Shown: positions 17,607-25,081 of the stretch, piece after piece
Position numbering within the stretch: position 1 is the stretch's first letter
How the letters are laid out: each line of letters starts with the position of its first letter
Assembly: GCF_004564375.1 (NCBI RefSeq)
Contig: NZ_CP038267.1
Span: 3,598,501 to 3,662,500, forward strand
DNA length: 64,000 bases
Direction of reading: 5' to 3'
Origin: Nocardioides euryhalodurans
Lineage (GTDB): Bacteria > Actinomycetota > Actinomycetes > Propionibacteriales > Nocardioidaceae
Translations under genes and position numbers: made by a program
The notes under the pieces: generated by a model
The model's input: the letters and a program-made list of their open reading frames with translations, nothing else
Told to the model about the DNA's origin: nothing
The model's database searches: none

Positions 17607-18256
17607 CCAGCGTCGTCATCGCCGACGACCAGGAGCTGATCCGCGTCGGGCTGCGCACGATGCTGGAGTCCCGGGGGATCGACGTGGTGGCCGAGGCCGG
17701 GACCGGCGGCGAGGCGCTGGACGCCACGCGACGCCACGCCCCGGACGTGGTGCTGATGGACATCCGGATGCCGGGCATGGACGGCATCGCGGCCACGGCC
17801 GAGTTGGTCCGGGAGGGGCTGCCGAGCCGGGTGCTGGTGCTGACGACGTACGACCTCGACGAGCTGGTCTACCGGGCGCTGCGGACGGGGGCCGCCGGCT
17901 TCCTGCTGAAGACCACGCCCGCGGAGCGGATCGCGGCCGGGGTGGAGGTCGTGGCGTCCGGTGACTCGCTGCTCTCGCCCGGCGTGACCCGGCGGCTGAT
18001 CGCGCAGCACGCTCCCGGGGAGTCCTGCGACGGTGCCCGGTTGGTCGGGCTGACCGAGAGGGAGCGGGAGGTCCTGGTGCTGGTCGCACGCGGCCGTTCC
18101 AACACCGACATCGCCACCGACCTGGTGCTCACCGAGGCGACCGTCAAGACCCACGTCAACCGGCTCTTCGCCAAGCTCCGGGTGCGGAGCCGGGCCCAGG
18201 CCGTGGTGGTGGCGTACGAGTCGGGGCTCGTGGTGCCGGGGCGCCGCGACCCCTGA
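17603..18256 (+). CDS. NarL/LuxR-family response regulator
   Basis: A 217-residue regulator. The receiver has the acidic pair D8-D9, phosphoacceptor D53 (VVLMDIRMPGMDG), T81 and K103. The C-terminal helix-turn-helix is [16 protein letters not shown] through ATVKTHVNRLFAKL. It is the partner of the upstream kinase, with four-base overlap. The recognition helix keeps the Lys known to touch DNA in DevR but has Thr where DevR has Asn, so binding to the nearby GGGAC-N4-GTCCC sites is possible but not shown. It converges with the chromate transporter gene. Confidence 0.94.
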   Translation: MTSVVIADDQELIRVGLRTMLESRGIDVVAEAGTGGEALDATRRHAPDVVLMDIRMPGMDGIAATAELVREGLPSRVLVLTTYDLDELVYRALRTGAAGFLLKTTPAERIAAGVEVVASGDSLLSPGVTRRLIAQHAPGESCDGARLVGLTEREREVLVLVARGRSNTDIATDLVLTEATVKTHVNRLFAKLRVRSRAQAVVVAYESGLVVPGRRDP

Positions 18257-18265
18257 CCGGGTCGC

Positions 18266-19627
18266 TCAGAGGACGAAGGCGCTCGCCAGGCCCACGACCG
18301 CGCAGAGCCCGAGCGTTCGGAGCGGCGACCAGCCGAGCCGCAGCAGCAGGAGCAGCGCCACGCCGGTCAGGGCGAAGGCGAAGGGGTCCCACGAGGCGAG
18401 CACGGGCAGCTCGAGGCGCAGCGGGCCCCACCCCACGATCCTGGTCGCGTCGAAGAGCGTGTGCAGGGCGAAGTAGACCGCCAGGCTCGCGATCACGCCC
18501 ACCACCGCCGCGGTGATGCCGGTGAGGGCGGCGGTCAGCTGCTGGTTGCGGCGCAGCCGCTCGACGTACGGCGCTCCCAGCAGGATGAAGAGGAAGCACG
18601 GCACGAAGGTCACCCACGTGACCAGCAGCGACCCGACCAGCATCGCCACCCACGGGTCGAGCGGGCCCGGGTCGCGGTAGGCGCCGACGCCGCCGACGAA
18701 CTGCACGACCATGATCAGCGGCCCCGGCGTCGTCTCGGCGAGGGCGAGCCCGCGGACCATCTCGCCCGGCGCCAGCCAGCCGTAGACCTCGACCGCCTGC
18801 TGGGCGACGTAGGCCAGCACGGCGTAGGCGCCACCGAAGGTCACCACCGCGGCGCCCGAGAAGAACAGGCCTTGGTCGACGAGGACGCTGTCGCGTCCCA
18901 GCAGCGCGCCGGCGAGCACCACGGGGGTGAACCACACCACCAGCCCGAGGGCCACGATGCGCGCCGTACGGCCGGCCGACGGGAGGTCGACGTGGAGGGC
19001 GTCGTCGCTGACGAGGGGTGGTGGCCCCTCGTCGTCCTGCTCGGGGCCGAGGCGGCGCAGCGACGGGAACCAGCGGCCGAGCAGCCAGCCGAGGAAGCCG
19101 GCGCCGAGCACGACCACGGGGAACGGGACGCCGAACGCCGTCAGCGCCACGAACGACGCCACGGCCAGGACGACCAGGCCCGGATGGGTGAGGGCCCGAC
19201 GGCCGACGCGCTGGACCGCCTGGACCACGATCGCGATCACCGCTGGGGCGAGGCCTGCGAAGAGACCGGACACGACGTTCGTCGAGCCGGCCGCCAGGTA
19301 GAGCGCGGTGAGGGCGAGCAGTGCGAGCATCCCCGGCAGCACGAAGAGGGTGCCGGCGATCAGGCCGCCGCGGGTGCCGTTGAGCAGCCAGCCGGTGTAG
19401 ATCGCGAGCTGCTGGGCCTCGGGTCCGGGGAGCAGCATGCAGTAGTTGAGCGCGTGCAGGAAGCGGCGCTGCCCGATCCAGCGCCGACGGTCGACGAGCT
19501 CGTGCTGCATCACCGAGATCTGGCCGGCCGGCCCGCCGAAGGTCTGCAGCGAGATCAGGAACCAGGCCCGGGTCGCCTCGCCCAGCGGGACGGCGTCACC
19601 GGTGCGCATCGGCGGGGGAGTCGGCAC
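18266..19627 (-). CDS. chrA: chromate transporter, two-domain ChrA
   Basis: A 453-residue CHR-superfamily membrane protein with two homologous halves: LQTFGGPAGQISVMQHELV in the first and VTFGGAYAVLAYVAQQAVE in the second, each with about five or six helices. ChrA exports chromate by exchange or proton motive force. A Gly/Pro motif MLLPGPEAQQLAIYTGW follows the first signature as usual. I choose the GTG at 19627 because GAGGATCGCGGTC precedes it exactly as it precedes the pepN start; an ATG at 19609 would shorten it by six residues. No other metal genes are nearby. Confidence 0.9.
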   Translation of the reverse strand: MPTPPPMRTGDAVPLGEATRAWFLISLQTFGGPAGQISVMQHELVDRRRWIGQRRFLHALNYCMLLPGPEAQQLAIYTGWLLNGTRGGLIAGTLFVLPGMLALLALTALYLAAGSTNVVSGLFAGLAPAVIAIVVQAVQRVGRRALTHPGLVVLAVASFVALTAFGVPFPVVVLGAGFLGWLLGRWFPSLRRLGPEQDDEGPPPLVSDDALHVDLPSAGRTARIVALGLVVWFTPVVLAGALLGRDSVLVDQGLFFSGAAVVTFGGAYAVLAYVAQQAVEVYGWLAPGEMVRGLALAETTPGPLIMVVQFVGGVGAYRDPGPLDPWVAMLVGSLLVTWVTFVPCFLFILLGAPYVERLRRNQQLTAALTGITAAVVGVIASLAVYFALHTLFDATRIVGWGPLRLELPVLASWDPFAFALTGVALLLLLRLGWSPLRTLGLCAVVGLASAFVL

Positions 19628-19684
19628 GACCGCGATCCTCGCCGAGGATCCCTCAGCGGTCCACCGTGGGGTGCCGGTGACGGC

Positions 19685-19713
19685 GAAGGGCCCCGGCGTC
19701 GCCGGGGCCCTTC
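19685..19713. terminator. strong GC hairpin downstream of tRNA-His
   Basis: Perfect 14-bp inverted repeat starting GAAGGGCCCCGG with one central base. It lies about 10 bases beyond the tRNA-His 3' end on the minus strand. No U tract. Confidence 0.5.
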
Positions 19714-19722
19714 GTCTCTGTC

Positions 19723-19799
19723 TGGGGTGAGTAACGGGACTTGAACCCGCGACATCCGCCACCACAAGGCGGCGCTCTACCAGCTGAGCTATACCCACC
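19723..19799 (-). tRNA. tRNA-His (anticodon GUG)
   Basis: Cloverleaf on the minus strand with the extra 5' G expected for tRNA-His, acceptor GTGGGTA/TACTCAC, anticodon loop with GTG, T arm GGTTCAAGT, discriminator C and an encoded CCA. Confidence 0.95.
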
Positions 19800-19839
19800 A
19801 TGTCGCTCCCGGGGACCGGGAACCGGAAGAAGTGTAGCC

Positions 19840-20499
19840 CTAGGGGGCCGGTGTCCCCGCATCGGGAGCCGACCCCTCGGCGTCGCTCCCCTGGAGCCCC
19901 GTCAGCGACCCGGCATGGCGGGCCGCGATGGCCCGCGCGGTGTCGGAGTCGGGGCCGGGATGCGGGACGAAGACCGCCTCGCGGTAGTAGCGCAGCTCCT
20001 CGATGCTCTCCTGGATGTCGGCGAGTGCGCGGTGGTTGCCGCGCTTGGCCGGCGACTGGAAGTACGCCCGGGGGAACCACCGGCGCGACAGCTCCTTGAT
20101 GGAGGAGACGTCGACGATGCGGTAGTGCAGGAAGGACTCCAGGTCGGGCATGTCGCGGGCGAGGAAGGCCCGGTCGGTGGCGACCGTGTTGCCGGCCAGC
20201 GGCGGCCGGGTGCCCTCGTCGCAGTGCTCGCGGACGTAGGCCAGCACCTGCTCCTCCGCCTCACCGAGCGAGATGCCCGACGCGAGGTGCTCGAGCAGCC
20301 CGGACTTCTCGTGCATCTCGCGGACGAAGTCGCCCATCTGGTCCAGGGCCTCGGCCGGCGGCTTGACGATCAGGTCGATGCCGTCGCCGAGGACGTTCAG
20401 GTCGAAGTCGGTCACCAGGGCAGCGACCTCGATGAGCGCGTCGGCCTCGAGGTCGAGGCCGGTCATCTCGCAGTCGATCCAGACGAGTCGGTCAGTCAC
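19840..20499 (-). CDS. orn: oligoribonuclease
   Basis: A 219-residue DEDDh 3'-5' exonuclease that degrades two- to five-base RNA fragments, the last step of RNA decay; in bacteria it also removes pGpG from cyclic-di-GMP turnover. Motifs: [10 protein letters not shown] (exo I), [18 protein letters not shown] (exo II) and [18 protein letters not shown] (exo III with the active His). The C-terminal 30 residues are a variable Ala/Gly/Pro tail. GTG start at 20499 lies eight bases after TAGGGT. Divergent from the MauE-like gene. Confidence 0.96.
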   Translation of the reverse strand: MTDRLVWIDCEMTGLDLEADALIEVAALVTDFDLNVLGDGIDLIVKPPAEALDQMGDFVREMHEKSGLLEHLASGISLGEAEEQVLAYVREHCDEGTRPPLAGNTVATDRAFLARDMPDLESFLHYRIVDVSSIKELSRRWFPRAYFQSPAKRGNHRALADIQESIEELRYYREAVFVPHPGPDSDTARAIAARHAGSLTGLQGSDAEGSAPDAGTPAP

Positions 20500-20507
20500 G
20501 AGTGGTC

Positions 20508-20513
20508 ACCCTA
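20508..20513 (-). promoter_or_regulatory. -10 element (TAGGGT) of orn
   Basis: TAGGGT, eight bases, GTG start of orn; leaderless-type arrangement. Confidence 0.45.
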
Positions 20514-20573
20514 CTGCCCGGTGGTCCCACCGGTGCGGGCCCTTCGACTCAGGTTCGTCTCAGAACGCCCACC

Positions 20574-20579
20574 TACGGT
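20574..20579 (+). promoter_or_regulatory. -10 element (TACGGT) of the MauE-like gene
   Basis: TACGGT, seven bases, GTG at 20587; leaderless-type arrangement. Confidence 0.5.
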
Positions 20580-20586
20580 GTGCGAC

Positions 20587-21078
20587 GTGAAGGACTGGTT
20601 CGGACTCCTGGCCAGGGTCGTCACGGGCGGTGTCTGGATCGTCGCGGGAGCCCTCAAGCTCCCCGACCCGGCCGGCAGCGTGCGCGCCGTGCGCGCCTAC
20701 GAGCTGCTGCCGGAGGCGGTCGTCCCGACCGTCGGCTACCTGCTGCCCACCCTCGAGATCGTCATCGGCGTCGGCCTGCTGCTCGGCCTGCTGACCCGGG
20801 GCGCCGCGCTGCTGTCCGCGCTGCTGTTCCTGGCGTTCATCGTCGGGATCGCCTCCGCCTGGGCGCGGGGGCTGCAGATCGACTGCGGGTGCTTCGGCGG
20901 GGGTGGCCCCAAGGCCAACGCGTCCGACGACTACCCCTGGGAGATCGCCCGGGACGTCGGGCTGCTGGCGCTGTCGCTGTGGCTCGTGGTCCGGCCCTCG
21001 TCGAGGTTCTCCCTCGACGGGCTCCTGTTCCGTCCGACGACCTCCGAAGGGATCCCCGATGTCGAAGAAGTCCGCTGA
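20587..21078 (+). CDS. MauE/DoxX-like membrane protein
   Basis: A 163-residue protein with four membrane helices (about 5-22, 45-65, 70-92 and 115-135) and DCGCFGGGG at about 98-106, the cysteine-containing loop typical of MauE/DoxX redox membrane proteins. MauE helps disulfide formation in methylamine dehydrogenase; in actinobacteria MauE-like proteins often sit beside DsbA-like thioredoxins and may pass electrons to or from them, as the next two genes suggest. GTG at 20587 is set by the upstream TACGGT; a GTG three codons earlier is possible. Its 3' end overlaps the next gene by 20 bases. Confidence 0.85.
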   Translation: MKDWFGLLARVVTGGVWIVAGALKLPDPAGSVRAVRAYELLPEAVVPTVGYLLPTLEIVIGVGLLLGLLTRGAALLSALLFLAFIVGIASAWARGLQIDCGCFGGGGPKANASDDYPWEIARDVGLLALSLWLVVRPSSRFSLDGLLFRPTTSEGIPDVEEVR

Positions 21079-21802
21079 GCTCAGCCGTTCCGAGCGAGCG
21101 GCCGCCGCCATCGCGGCCCAGCGCCAGCAGGAGCGGCGTCGCAACCTGCTGGTCGTGGGTGGCGTGGTCGCGCTGGTCGTCGCGGTGCTGGTGGGGGCGT
21201 ACGTCTTCAGCAGCTCCAGCGACACCTCCGGCGAGACCGCCTCCGACGTGCCCGCCGGTGTCGAGGACTACTCGGTCGTCGTGGGTGAGGAGTCCGCCCC
21301 CTCGACGATCACCGTCTACGAGGACCCGCAGTGCCCGATCTGCCGCGACTTCGAGGCCGCCGTCGGCGAGCAGGTGGCGACGGCCGTCGCGGCCGGTGAC
21401 GTGAGGGTCGACTACCGGATCGTGTCGTTCCTCGACCGTGCCTCGGGCAACGAGTACTCCTCCCGCGCCGCCAACGCGCTCATGGCCGTGCAGGACGTCG
21501 CCGGGCCCGACGCCTTCGCCGCACTCCACGAGACGCTCTTCGCCAACCAGCCCGAGGAGGGCAGCGACGGGCCCGACGACGAGCAGCTGGTCGCCTGGGC
21601 CGTGGCGGCCGGCGCCGAGGAGTCCGAGGTACGTCCCCTCATCGAGGGCAAGGTCTTCGAGCAGTTCGTCGTCAACGCCACCGACCAGATGTCGCAGGAC
21701 GGTGTGACCGGCACGCCGACCGTGCTCATCGACGGCGAGCCGGCCGGCGAGAACCCGGCGGAGTACGCTGCCGCGGTGCTCGACGTGGTGTCCGGCGACT
21801 GA
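21059..21802 (+). CDS. membrane-anchored DsbA-family thioredoxin (CPIC)
   Basis: A 247-residue protein with a basic cytoplasmic N-terminus, one membrane anchor (about 30-50) and an extracytoplasmic DsbA-type thioredoxin domain. The redox motif is CPIC at 92-95 and the cis-proline loop is TGTPTVLIDG. It probably makes or breaks disulfides in exported proteins. It overlaps the MauE-like gene by 20 bases and is followed 37 bases later by a second DsbA-like gene, so the three form an operon. Confidence 0.9.
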   Translation: MSKKSAELSRSERAAAAIAAQRQQERRRNLLVVGGVVALVVAVLVGAYVFSSSSDTSGETASDVPAGVEDYSVVVGEESAPSTITVYEDPQCPICRDFEAAVGEQVATAVAAGDVRVDYRIVSFLDRASGNEYSSRAANALMAVQDVAGPDAFAALHETLFANQPEEGSDGPDDEQLVAWAVAAGAEESEVRPLIEGKVFEQFVVNATDQMSQDGVTGTPTVLIDGEPAGENPAEYAAAVLDVVSGD

Positions 21803-21839
21803 CGCGACGGACCGACAGCGGACCAGGAGAAGCGGGGCG

Positions 21840-22616
21840 ATGGCGCAGCAACGGGGCAGGGCAGACGAGAAGAAGGCCGCGCAGGCGAAGCGGGACCAGC
21901 GCCGCGCCAAGGCCGAGCGTGCCAAGGCCGCGGCCGCCGAGGCCCGGCGCAAGGCGAAGCGCAAGGAGCGGCTGACCTACGTGGTGGTCGCCGTGGTCGC
22001 GCTGGCGCTCGTCGTGGGCGGGTTCTTCCTCGTCCGCTGGTTCACCGACACCTCCGACACCGCCGCGCCGCCCGAGGGCGCGTCCTCCGACTTCGGCGTG
22101 GTCGTCGGCGACGCCGACGCGACCCACGAGGTCGTGATCTACGAGGACTTCCTGTGCCCGGCCTGCGGTGACCTGGAGGCCACCCTCGAGGAGCCGCTGG
22201 CGACCGCGATCGAGGACGGACGGGCCCGGGTCGAGTACCGCACCCTCGACTTCCTCAGCCAGTACGGCGACTACTCGCTGCGCGCGGCCAACGCCTTCGC
22301 CGCGGTGCTGGACACCGCAGGACCCGAGGCGGCGCAGGAGTTCCACCGCAGCCTGTTCGCCGACCAGCCCCCCGAGTCCGGTCCGTTCCCGGACGACGAC
22401 GCCCTGGTCGACCAGGCGGTCGCCGCCGGGGCGGACGAGTCGACGGTCCGGCCGCTGATCGAGGACCTCGGCTTCGAGGGCTGGATCGCCGACGGGACCG
22501 AGGCTGCCTCGCAGGCCGGCGTCCGGTCCACGCCCACCGTCTACGTCGACGGCCAGCAGGCAGCCGGCCAGACGACCCAGGACGTCGCCCGGGCGGTGCT
22601 CGCCGCCATCGAGTGA
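21840..22616 (+). CDS. membrane-anchored DsbA-family thioredoxin (CPAC)
   Basis: A 258-residue paralogue of the preceding gene. It has a very long lysine/arginine/alanine-rich cytoplasmic segment (residues 1-45), a membrane anchor (about 46-66) and a DsbA fold with CPAC at 106-109 and cis-proline loop STPTVYVDG. ATG at 21840 follows AGGAGAAG. The differing middle residues of the active sites (CPIC versus CPAC) suggest different redox potentials for the two partners. Confidence 0.9.
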   Translation: MAQQRGRADEKKAAQAKRDQRRAKAERAKAAAAEARRKAKRKERLTYVVVAVVALALVVGGFFLVRWFTDTSDTAAPPEGASSDFGVVVGDADATHEVVIYEDFLCPACGDLEATLEEPLATAIEDGRARVEYRTLDFLSQYGDYSLRAANAFAAVLDTAGPEAAQEFHRSLFADQPPESGPFPDDDALVDQAVAAGADESTVRPLIEDLGFEGWIADGTEAASQAGVRSTPTVYVDGQQAAGQTTQDVARAVLAAIE

Positions 22617-22662
22617 CGTCGCGAGTTCGGCCGGCGCGCGGGAGGGCTGCCAGACTCGGCGG

Positions 22663-23670
22663 GTGAGCCTCACCGACTTCATCGCCGGGCTGCCCAAGGC
22701 CGAGCTGCACGTCCACCACGTGGGGTCAGCGTCACCGCGGATCGTCGGTGAGCTGGCCACGCGCCATCCCGGGGTCGTCCCCGGCGACCCGCAGGCGCTC
22801 CGCGAGTTCTTCGCCTTCCGGGACTTCGCCCACTTCATCGAGGTCTACCTCGCCGTGGTCGACCTGGTACGAACGCCCGAGGACGTCCGGACACTGACCT
22901 ACGAGGTGGCCCGGGACATGACCGGACAGTCCCTCCGCTACGCCGAGCTGACCTGCACGCCGTACACCTCGGTCGTCCGTGGCATCCCGATCGAGGCCTA
23001 CACCGAGGCCATCGAGGACGCCCGCACGGCGGCGGAGCGGGACTTCGGGCTGGTGCTGCGCTGGATCTACGACATCCCGGGGGAGTCGGGCCTGCCGGCG
23101 GCCGACGCCACCTTGTCGTACGCGCTGGAGCACGCGCCGGACGCCTTGGTCGGCTTCGGGCTCGGCGGCCCCGAGATCGGGGTGCCGAGGCCGCAGTTCC
23201 AACCGCACTTCGACGCGGCCCGGGCGGCGGGGCTGCGCAGCGTGCCCCACTCCGGCGAGACGACCGGGCCGGAGTCGGTCTGGGACGCCTGCCGGCTCCT
23301 CGGCGCGGAGCGGATCGGCCACGGCATCAGCGCAGCGGAGGACCCCGAGCTGCTCGCCCACCTGGCGGCCGAGGGGATCACCCTCGAGATCTGTCCCTCG
23401 TCCAACGTGGCCACCCGCGCCGTGGCCTCGCTCGACGCCCACCCGCTGCGCGCGATCGTCGACGCGGGGGTGCGGGTCACCGTCAACTCCGACGACCCGC
23501 CCATGTTCGGGACCAGCCTCAACGAGGAGTACGCCGTCGCCGCCCGGTTGCTCGACCTCGACGAGCAGGGCGTCGCGGAGCTGGCGCGCGAGGCGGTCCG
23601 GGCGTCGTTCGCGCCCGCGGCAGTCAGGCAGTCGCTGCTCGCGGAGATCGACGCCTACGCGGCACCCTGA
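22663..23670 (+). CDS. adenosine deaminase family protein
   Basis: A 335-residue TIM-barrel amidohydrolase. ELHVHHVGSASP near residues 14-25 gives the two metal His; VPHSGETTGP is the catalytic His/Glu region; GHGISAAEDP and NSDDPPMF complete the active site. The usual acidic residue after the HxH motif (HLHLEG or HRHLDG) is replaced by HHVG, a variant I associate with one actinobacterial subgroup. Substrate may be adenosine or a related aminopurine; not decided. GTG at 22663 follows CAGACT by six bases. Ends in a clear terminator. Confidence 0.85.
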   Translation: MSLTDFIAGLPKAELHVHHVGSASPRIVGELATRHPGVVPGDPQALREFFAFRDFAHFIEVYLAVVDLVRTPEDVRTLTYEVARDMTGQSLRYAELTCTPYTSVVRGIPIEAYTEAIEDARTAAERDFGLVLRWIYDIPGESGLPAADATLSYALEHAPDALVGFGLGGPEIGVPRPQFQPHFDAARAAGLRSVPHSGETTGPESVWDACRLLGAERIGHGISAAEDPELLAHLAAEGITLEICPSSNVATRAVASLDAHPLRAIVDAGVRVTVNSDDPPMFGTSLNEEYAVAARLLDLDEQGVAELAREAVRASFAPAAVRQSLLAEIDAYAAP

Positions 23671-23680
23671 GGACGTACTC

Positions 23681-23709
23681 GGCCCCGCGAGCTCATACTT
23701 CGCGGGGCC
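23681..23709 (+). terminator. terminator of adenosine deaminase-like gene
   Basis: Perfect 10-bp stem (GGCCCCGCGA / TCGCGGGGCC) with a 9-base loop, ten bases past the stop codon. Confidence 0.65.
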
Positions 23710-23761
23710 ACCACCATTGAAGCGCCCCGGTCTCCCCGGATCATTCATTTGCCGTGCGTGT

Positions 23762-23776
23762 CGCCCCCGAGGGGCG
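23762..23776. promoter_or_regulatory. dyad in the promoter of the first orphan LuxR regulator
   Basis: CGCCCC-CGA-GGGGCG, ending eight bases before the -10-like TATTTT. It covers the -35 position, where an activator or repressor could bind. Confidence 0.35.
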
Positions 23777-23784
23777 CAGTGACG

Positions 23785-23790
23785 TATTTT
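23785..23790 (+). promoter_or_regulatory. -10 element (TATTTT) of orphan LuxR regulator
   Basis: TATTTT, six bases, ATG at 23797. An unusually AT-rich patch for this genome, consistent with a strong leaderless promoter. Confidence 0.5.
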
Positions 23791-23796
23791 TCACCT

Positions 23797-24474
23797 ATGG
23801 ACGCCGTACGCATCGCCATCGTCAACGACTACGAGATCGTGGTCGCTGGCGTCGCCGCACTGCTGGGGCGGTTCCAGGACCGCATCAACGTCGTGGAGAT
23901 CGGGGCCAACAAGCAGGTCCAGAGCGACGTCGACGTCGTCCTCTACGACACCTTCGGGCAGGTCCAGGGTGACGGCATCGACCTCGACGACCTGCTGAAG
24001 GGCAGTGGCGCCAAGGTCGCGATCTTCAGCTGGAACCTGCAGCACGACCTCGTCGACCGTGCGCTGGCCCTCGGCGCCAGCGGCTACCTCTCCAAGGCGC
24101 TGACCGCCGAGGAGATCGTCAAGGGCCTCGAGGCGATCCACCGCGGCGAGATCGTCGCCGAGACGCGCCCGCTGCGCGGCGAGGGCGTCGAGAGCGGCGA
24201 CTGGCCGGGGCGCGACTACCACCTGACCCAGCGCGAGGCCGAGGTGCTCGCCCTGATCACCCAGGGGCTCACCAACCAGGAGATCGCCGACAAGGCCTAC
24301 ATCTCGATCAACTCGGTGAAGACGTACGTCCGCACGGCGTACCGCAAGATCGGGGTCACGCGTCGCGCGCAGGCCGTCAGCTGGGGCATGGAGCACGGCT
24401 TCCGCCCGCAGCGCACCCGGGCCGTCGACCCCTCGTCTGCTCCGCCCGTGGCGGGCGCTCGCCCCGTCGGGTGA
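23797..24474 (+). CDS. orphan LuxR/NarL-type regulator with receiver-like domain
   Basis: A 225-residue regulator without a partner kinase nearby. The receiver-like part keeps D11, D51 (VVLYDTFG), S78 and K100, but the first acidic pair is N10-D11 and the loop after D51 is not the usual MPGMDG. The LuxR helix-turn-helix is at about 147-200 (LTQREAEVLALITQGLTNQ to YRKIG). This domain is nearly identical to that of the gene at 25082. The last 25 residues are Pro/Ala-rich. Start chosen by TATTTT six bases upstream. The DNA target is not known; the dyad before its own promoter suggests autoregulation. Confidence 0.88.
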   Translation: MDAVRIAIVNDYEIVVAGVAALLGRFQDRINVVEIGANKQVQSDVDVVLYDTFGQVQGDGIDLDDLLKGSGAKVAIFSWNLQHDLVDRALALGASGYLSKALTAEEIVKGLEAIHRGEIVAETRPLRGEGVESGDWPGRDYHLTQREAEVLALITQGLTNQEIADKAYISINSVKTYVRTAYRKIGVTRRAQAVSWGMEHGFRPQRTRAVDPSSAPPVAGARPVG

Positions 24475-24529
24475 GCCGCCCCCCACCGCCCGCTGCTTGT
24501 CTGGAGGCGGACCGGACGAGGGAGAGGTC

Positions 24530-24919
24530 GTGGGGAGTGTGCGGAGTGGTGACGCATTGACGGACTATCCGCTGAGCCGGGTGATGGGCCTGGCGACCAG
24601 TGGCTACGCCGTGTACGCACTCCTCAGGCCCGGTCACCTCGCGCGGGCGCTGGGCGCCCGCCCCGGGGAACGGCGCTCGCTGGACCGGCTGGCGCGCACG
24701 TACGGCGTCCGCGACCTCGCGAGCTCCGCGCTGCTCCTGTCCTCGCGCCCGGCGCTGGCCCGCGCGGCCATGGGCCTGCGCATCGCCGGGGACCTCGGCG
24801 ACTGCGCGGTGCTCGGAAGCAGCACCCCGGACCCTGCCACGCGGCGGAAGGTGATCGCCGTGACGCTCGGCTGGGCCGGCCTCAACGCCCTCGCCTGGGC
24901 ACTCGACGAACGACCCTGA
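24530..24919 (+). CDS. small hydrophobic protein of unknown function
   Basis: A protein of about 129 residues with hydrophobic stretches near residues 18-33, 70-90 and the C-terminus (VIAVTLGWAGLNALAWAL). A conserved-looking centre (LDRLARTYGVRDLASSALLL) recalls small DUF4267-like membrane proteins, but I cannot assign it firmly. GTG at 24530 lies just after GGAGAGG; a GTG at 24539 is an alternative. It lies between the two orphan LuxR genes and is followed by a hairpin repeat. Confidence 0.65.
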   Translation: MGSVRSGDALTDYPLSRVMGLATSGYAVYALLRPGHLARALGARPGERRSLDRLARTYGVRDLASSALLLSSRPALARAAMGLRIAGDLGDCAVLGSSTPDPATRRKVIAVTLGWAGLNALAWALDERP

Positions 24920-24941
24920 GGCTGCCCGGGCACGTCGTCAG

Positions 24942-24994
24942 CTGACCGCGATCGTCATCATCTCGTGGGTGATGCTGATGATCTTCGCTGTCAG
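24942..24994. repeat. hairpin repeat, copy 1
   Basis: Imperfect inverted repeat, arms beginning CTGACCGCGA and ending TTCGCTGTCAG, with 14 of 18 arm positions paired. It shares most bases and the same orientation with copy 2 at 45094-45150. It is intergenic, 22 bases after a plus-strand gene. Could be a REP-like element or a terminator. Confidence 0.6.
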
Positions 24995-25031
24995 GTATCG
25001 CCCCCGCGAGCCACGGTGACCCAAGCCGGCA

Positions 25032-25051
25032 CCGGAGGTTCACCCCTCCGG
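25032..25051. promoter_or_regulatory. dyad upstream of the second orphan LuxR regulator
   Basis: CCGGAGG-TTCACC-CCTCCGG, perfect 7-bp arms, centred about 40 bases before the predicted transcription start at 25082. That is a usual place for a LuxR-type activator. Confidence 0.4.
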
Positions 25052-25068
25052 GTGGCGACGCGATGGCC

Positions 25069-25074
25069 TAGGTT
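25069..25074 (+). promoter_or_regulatory. -10 element (TAGGTT) of second orphan LuxR regulator
   Basis: TAGGTT, seven bases, GTG at 25082; leaderless-type arrangement. Confidence 0.5.
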
Positions 25075-25081
25075 GCTGGAC

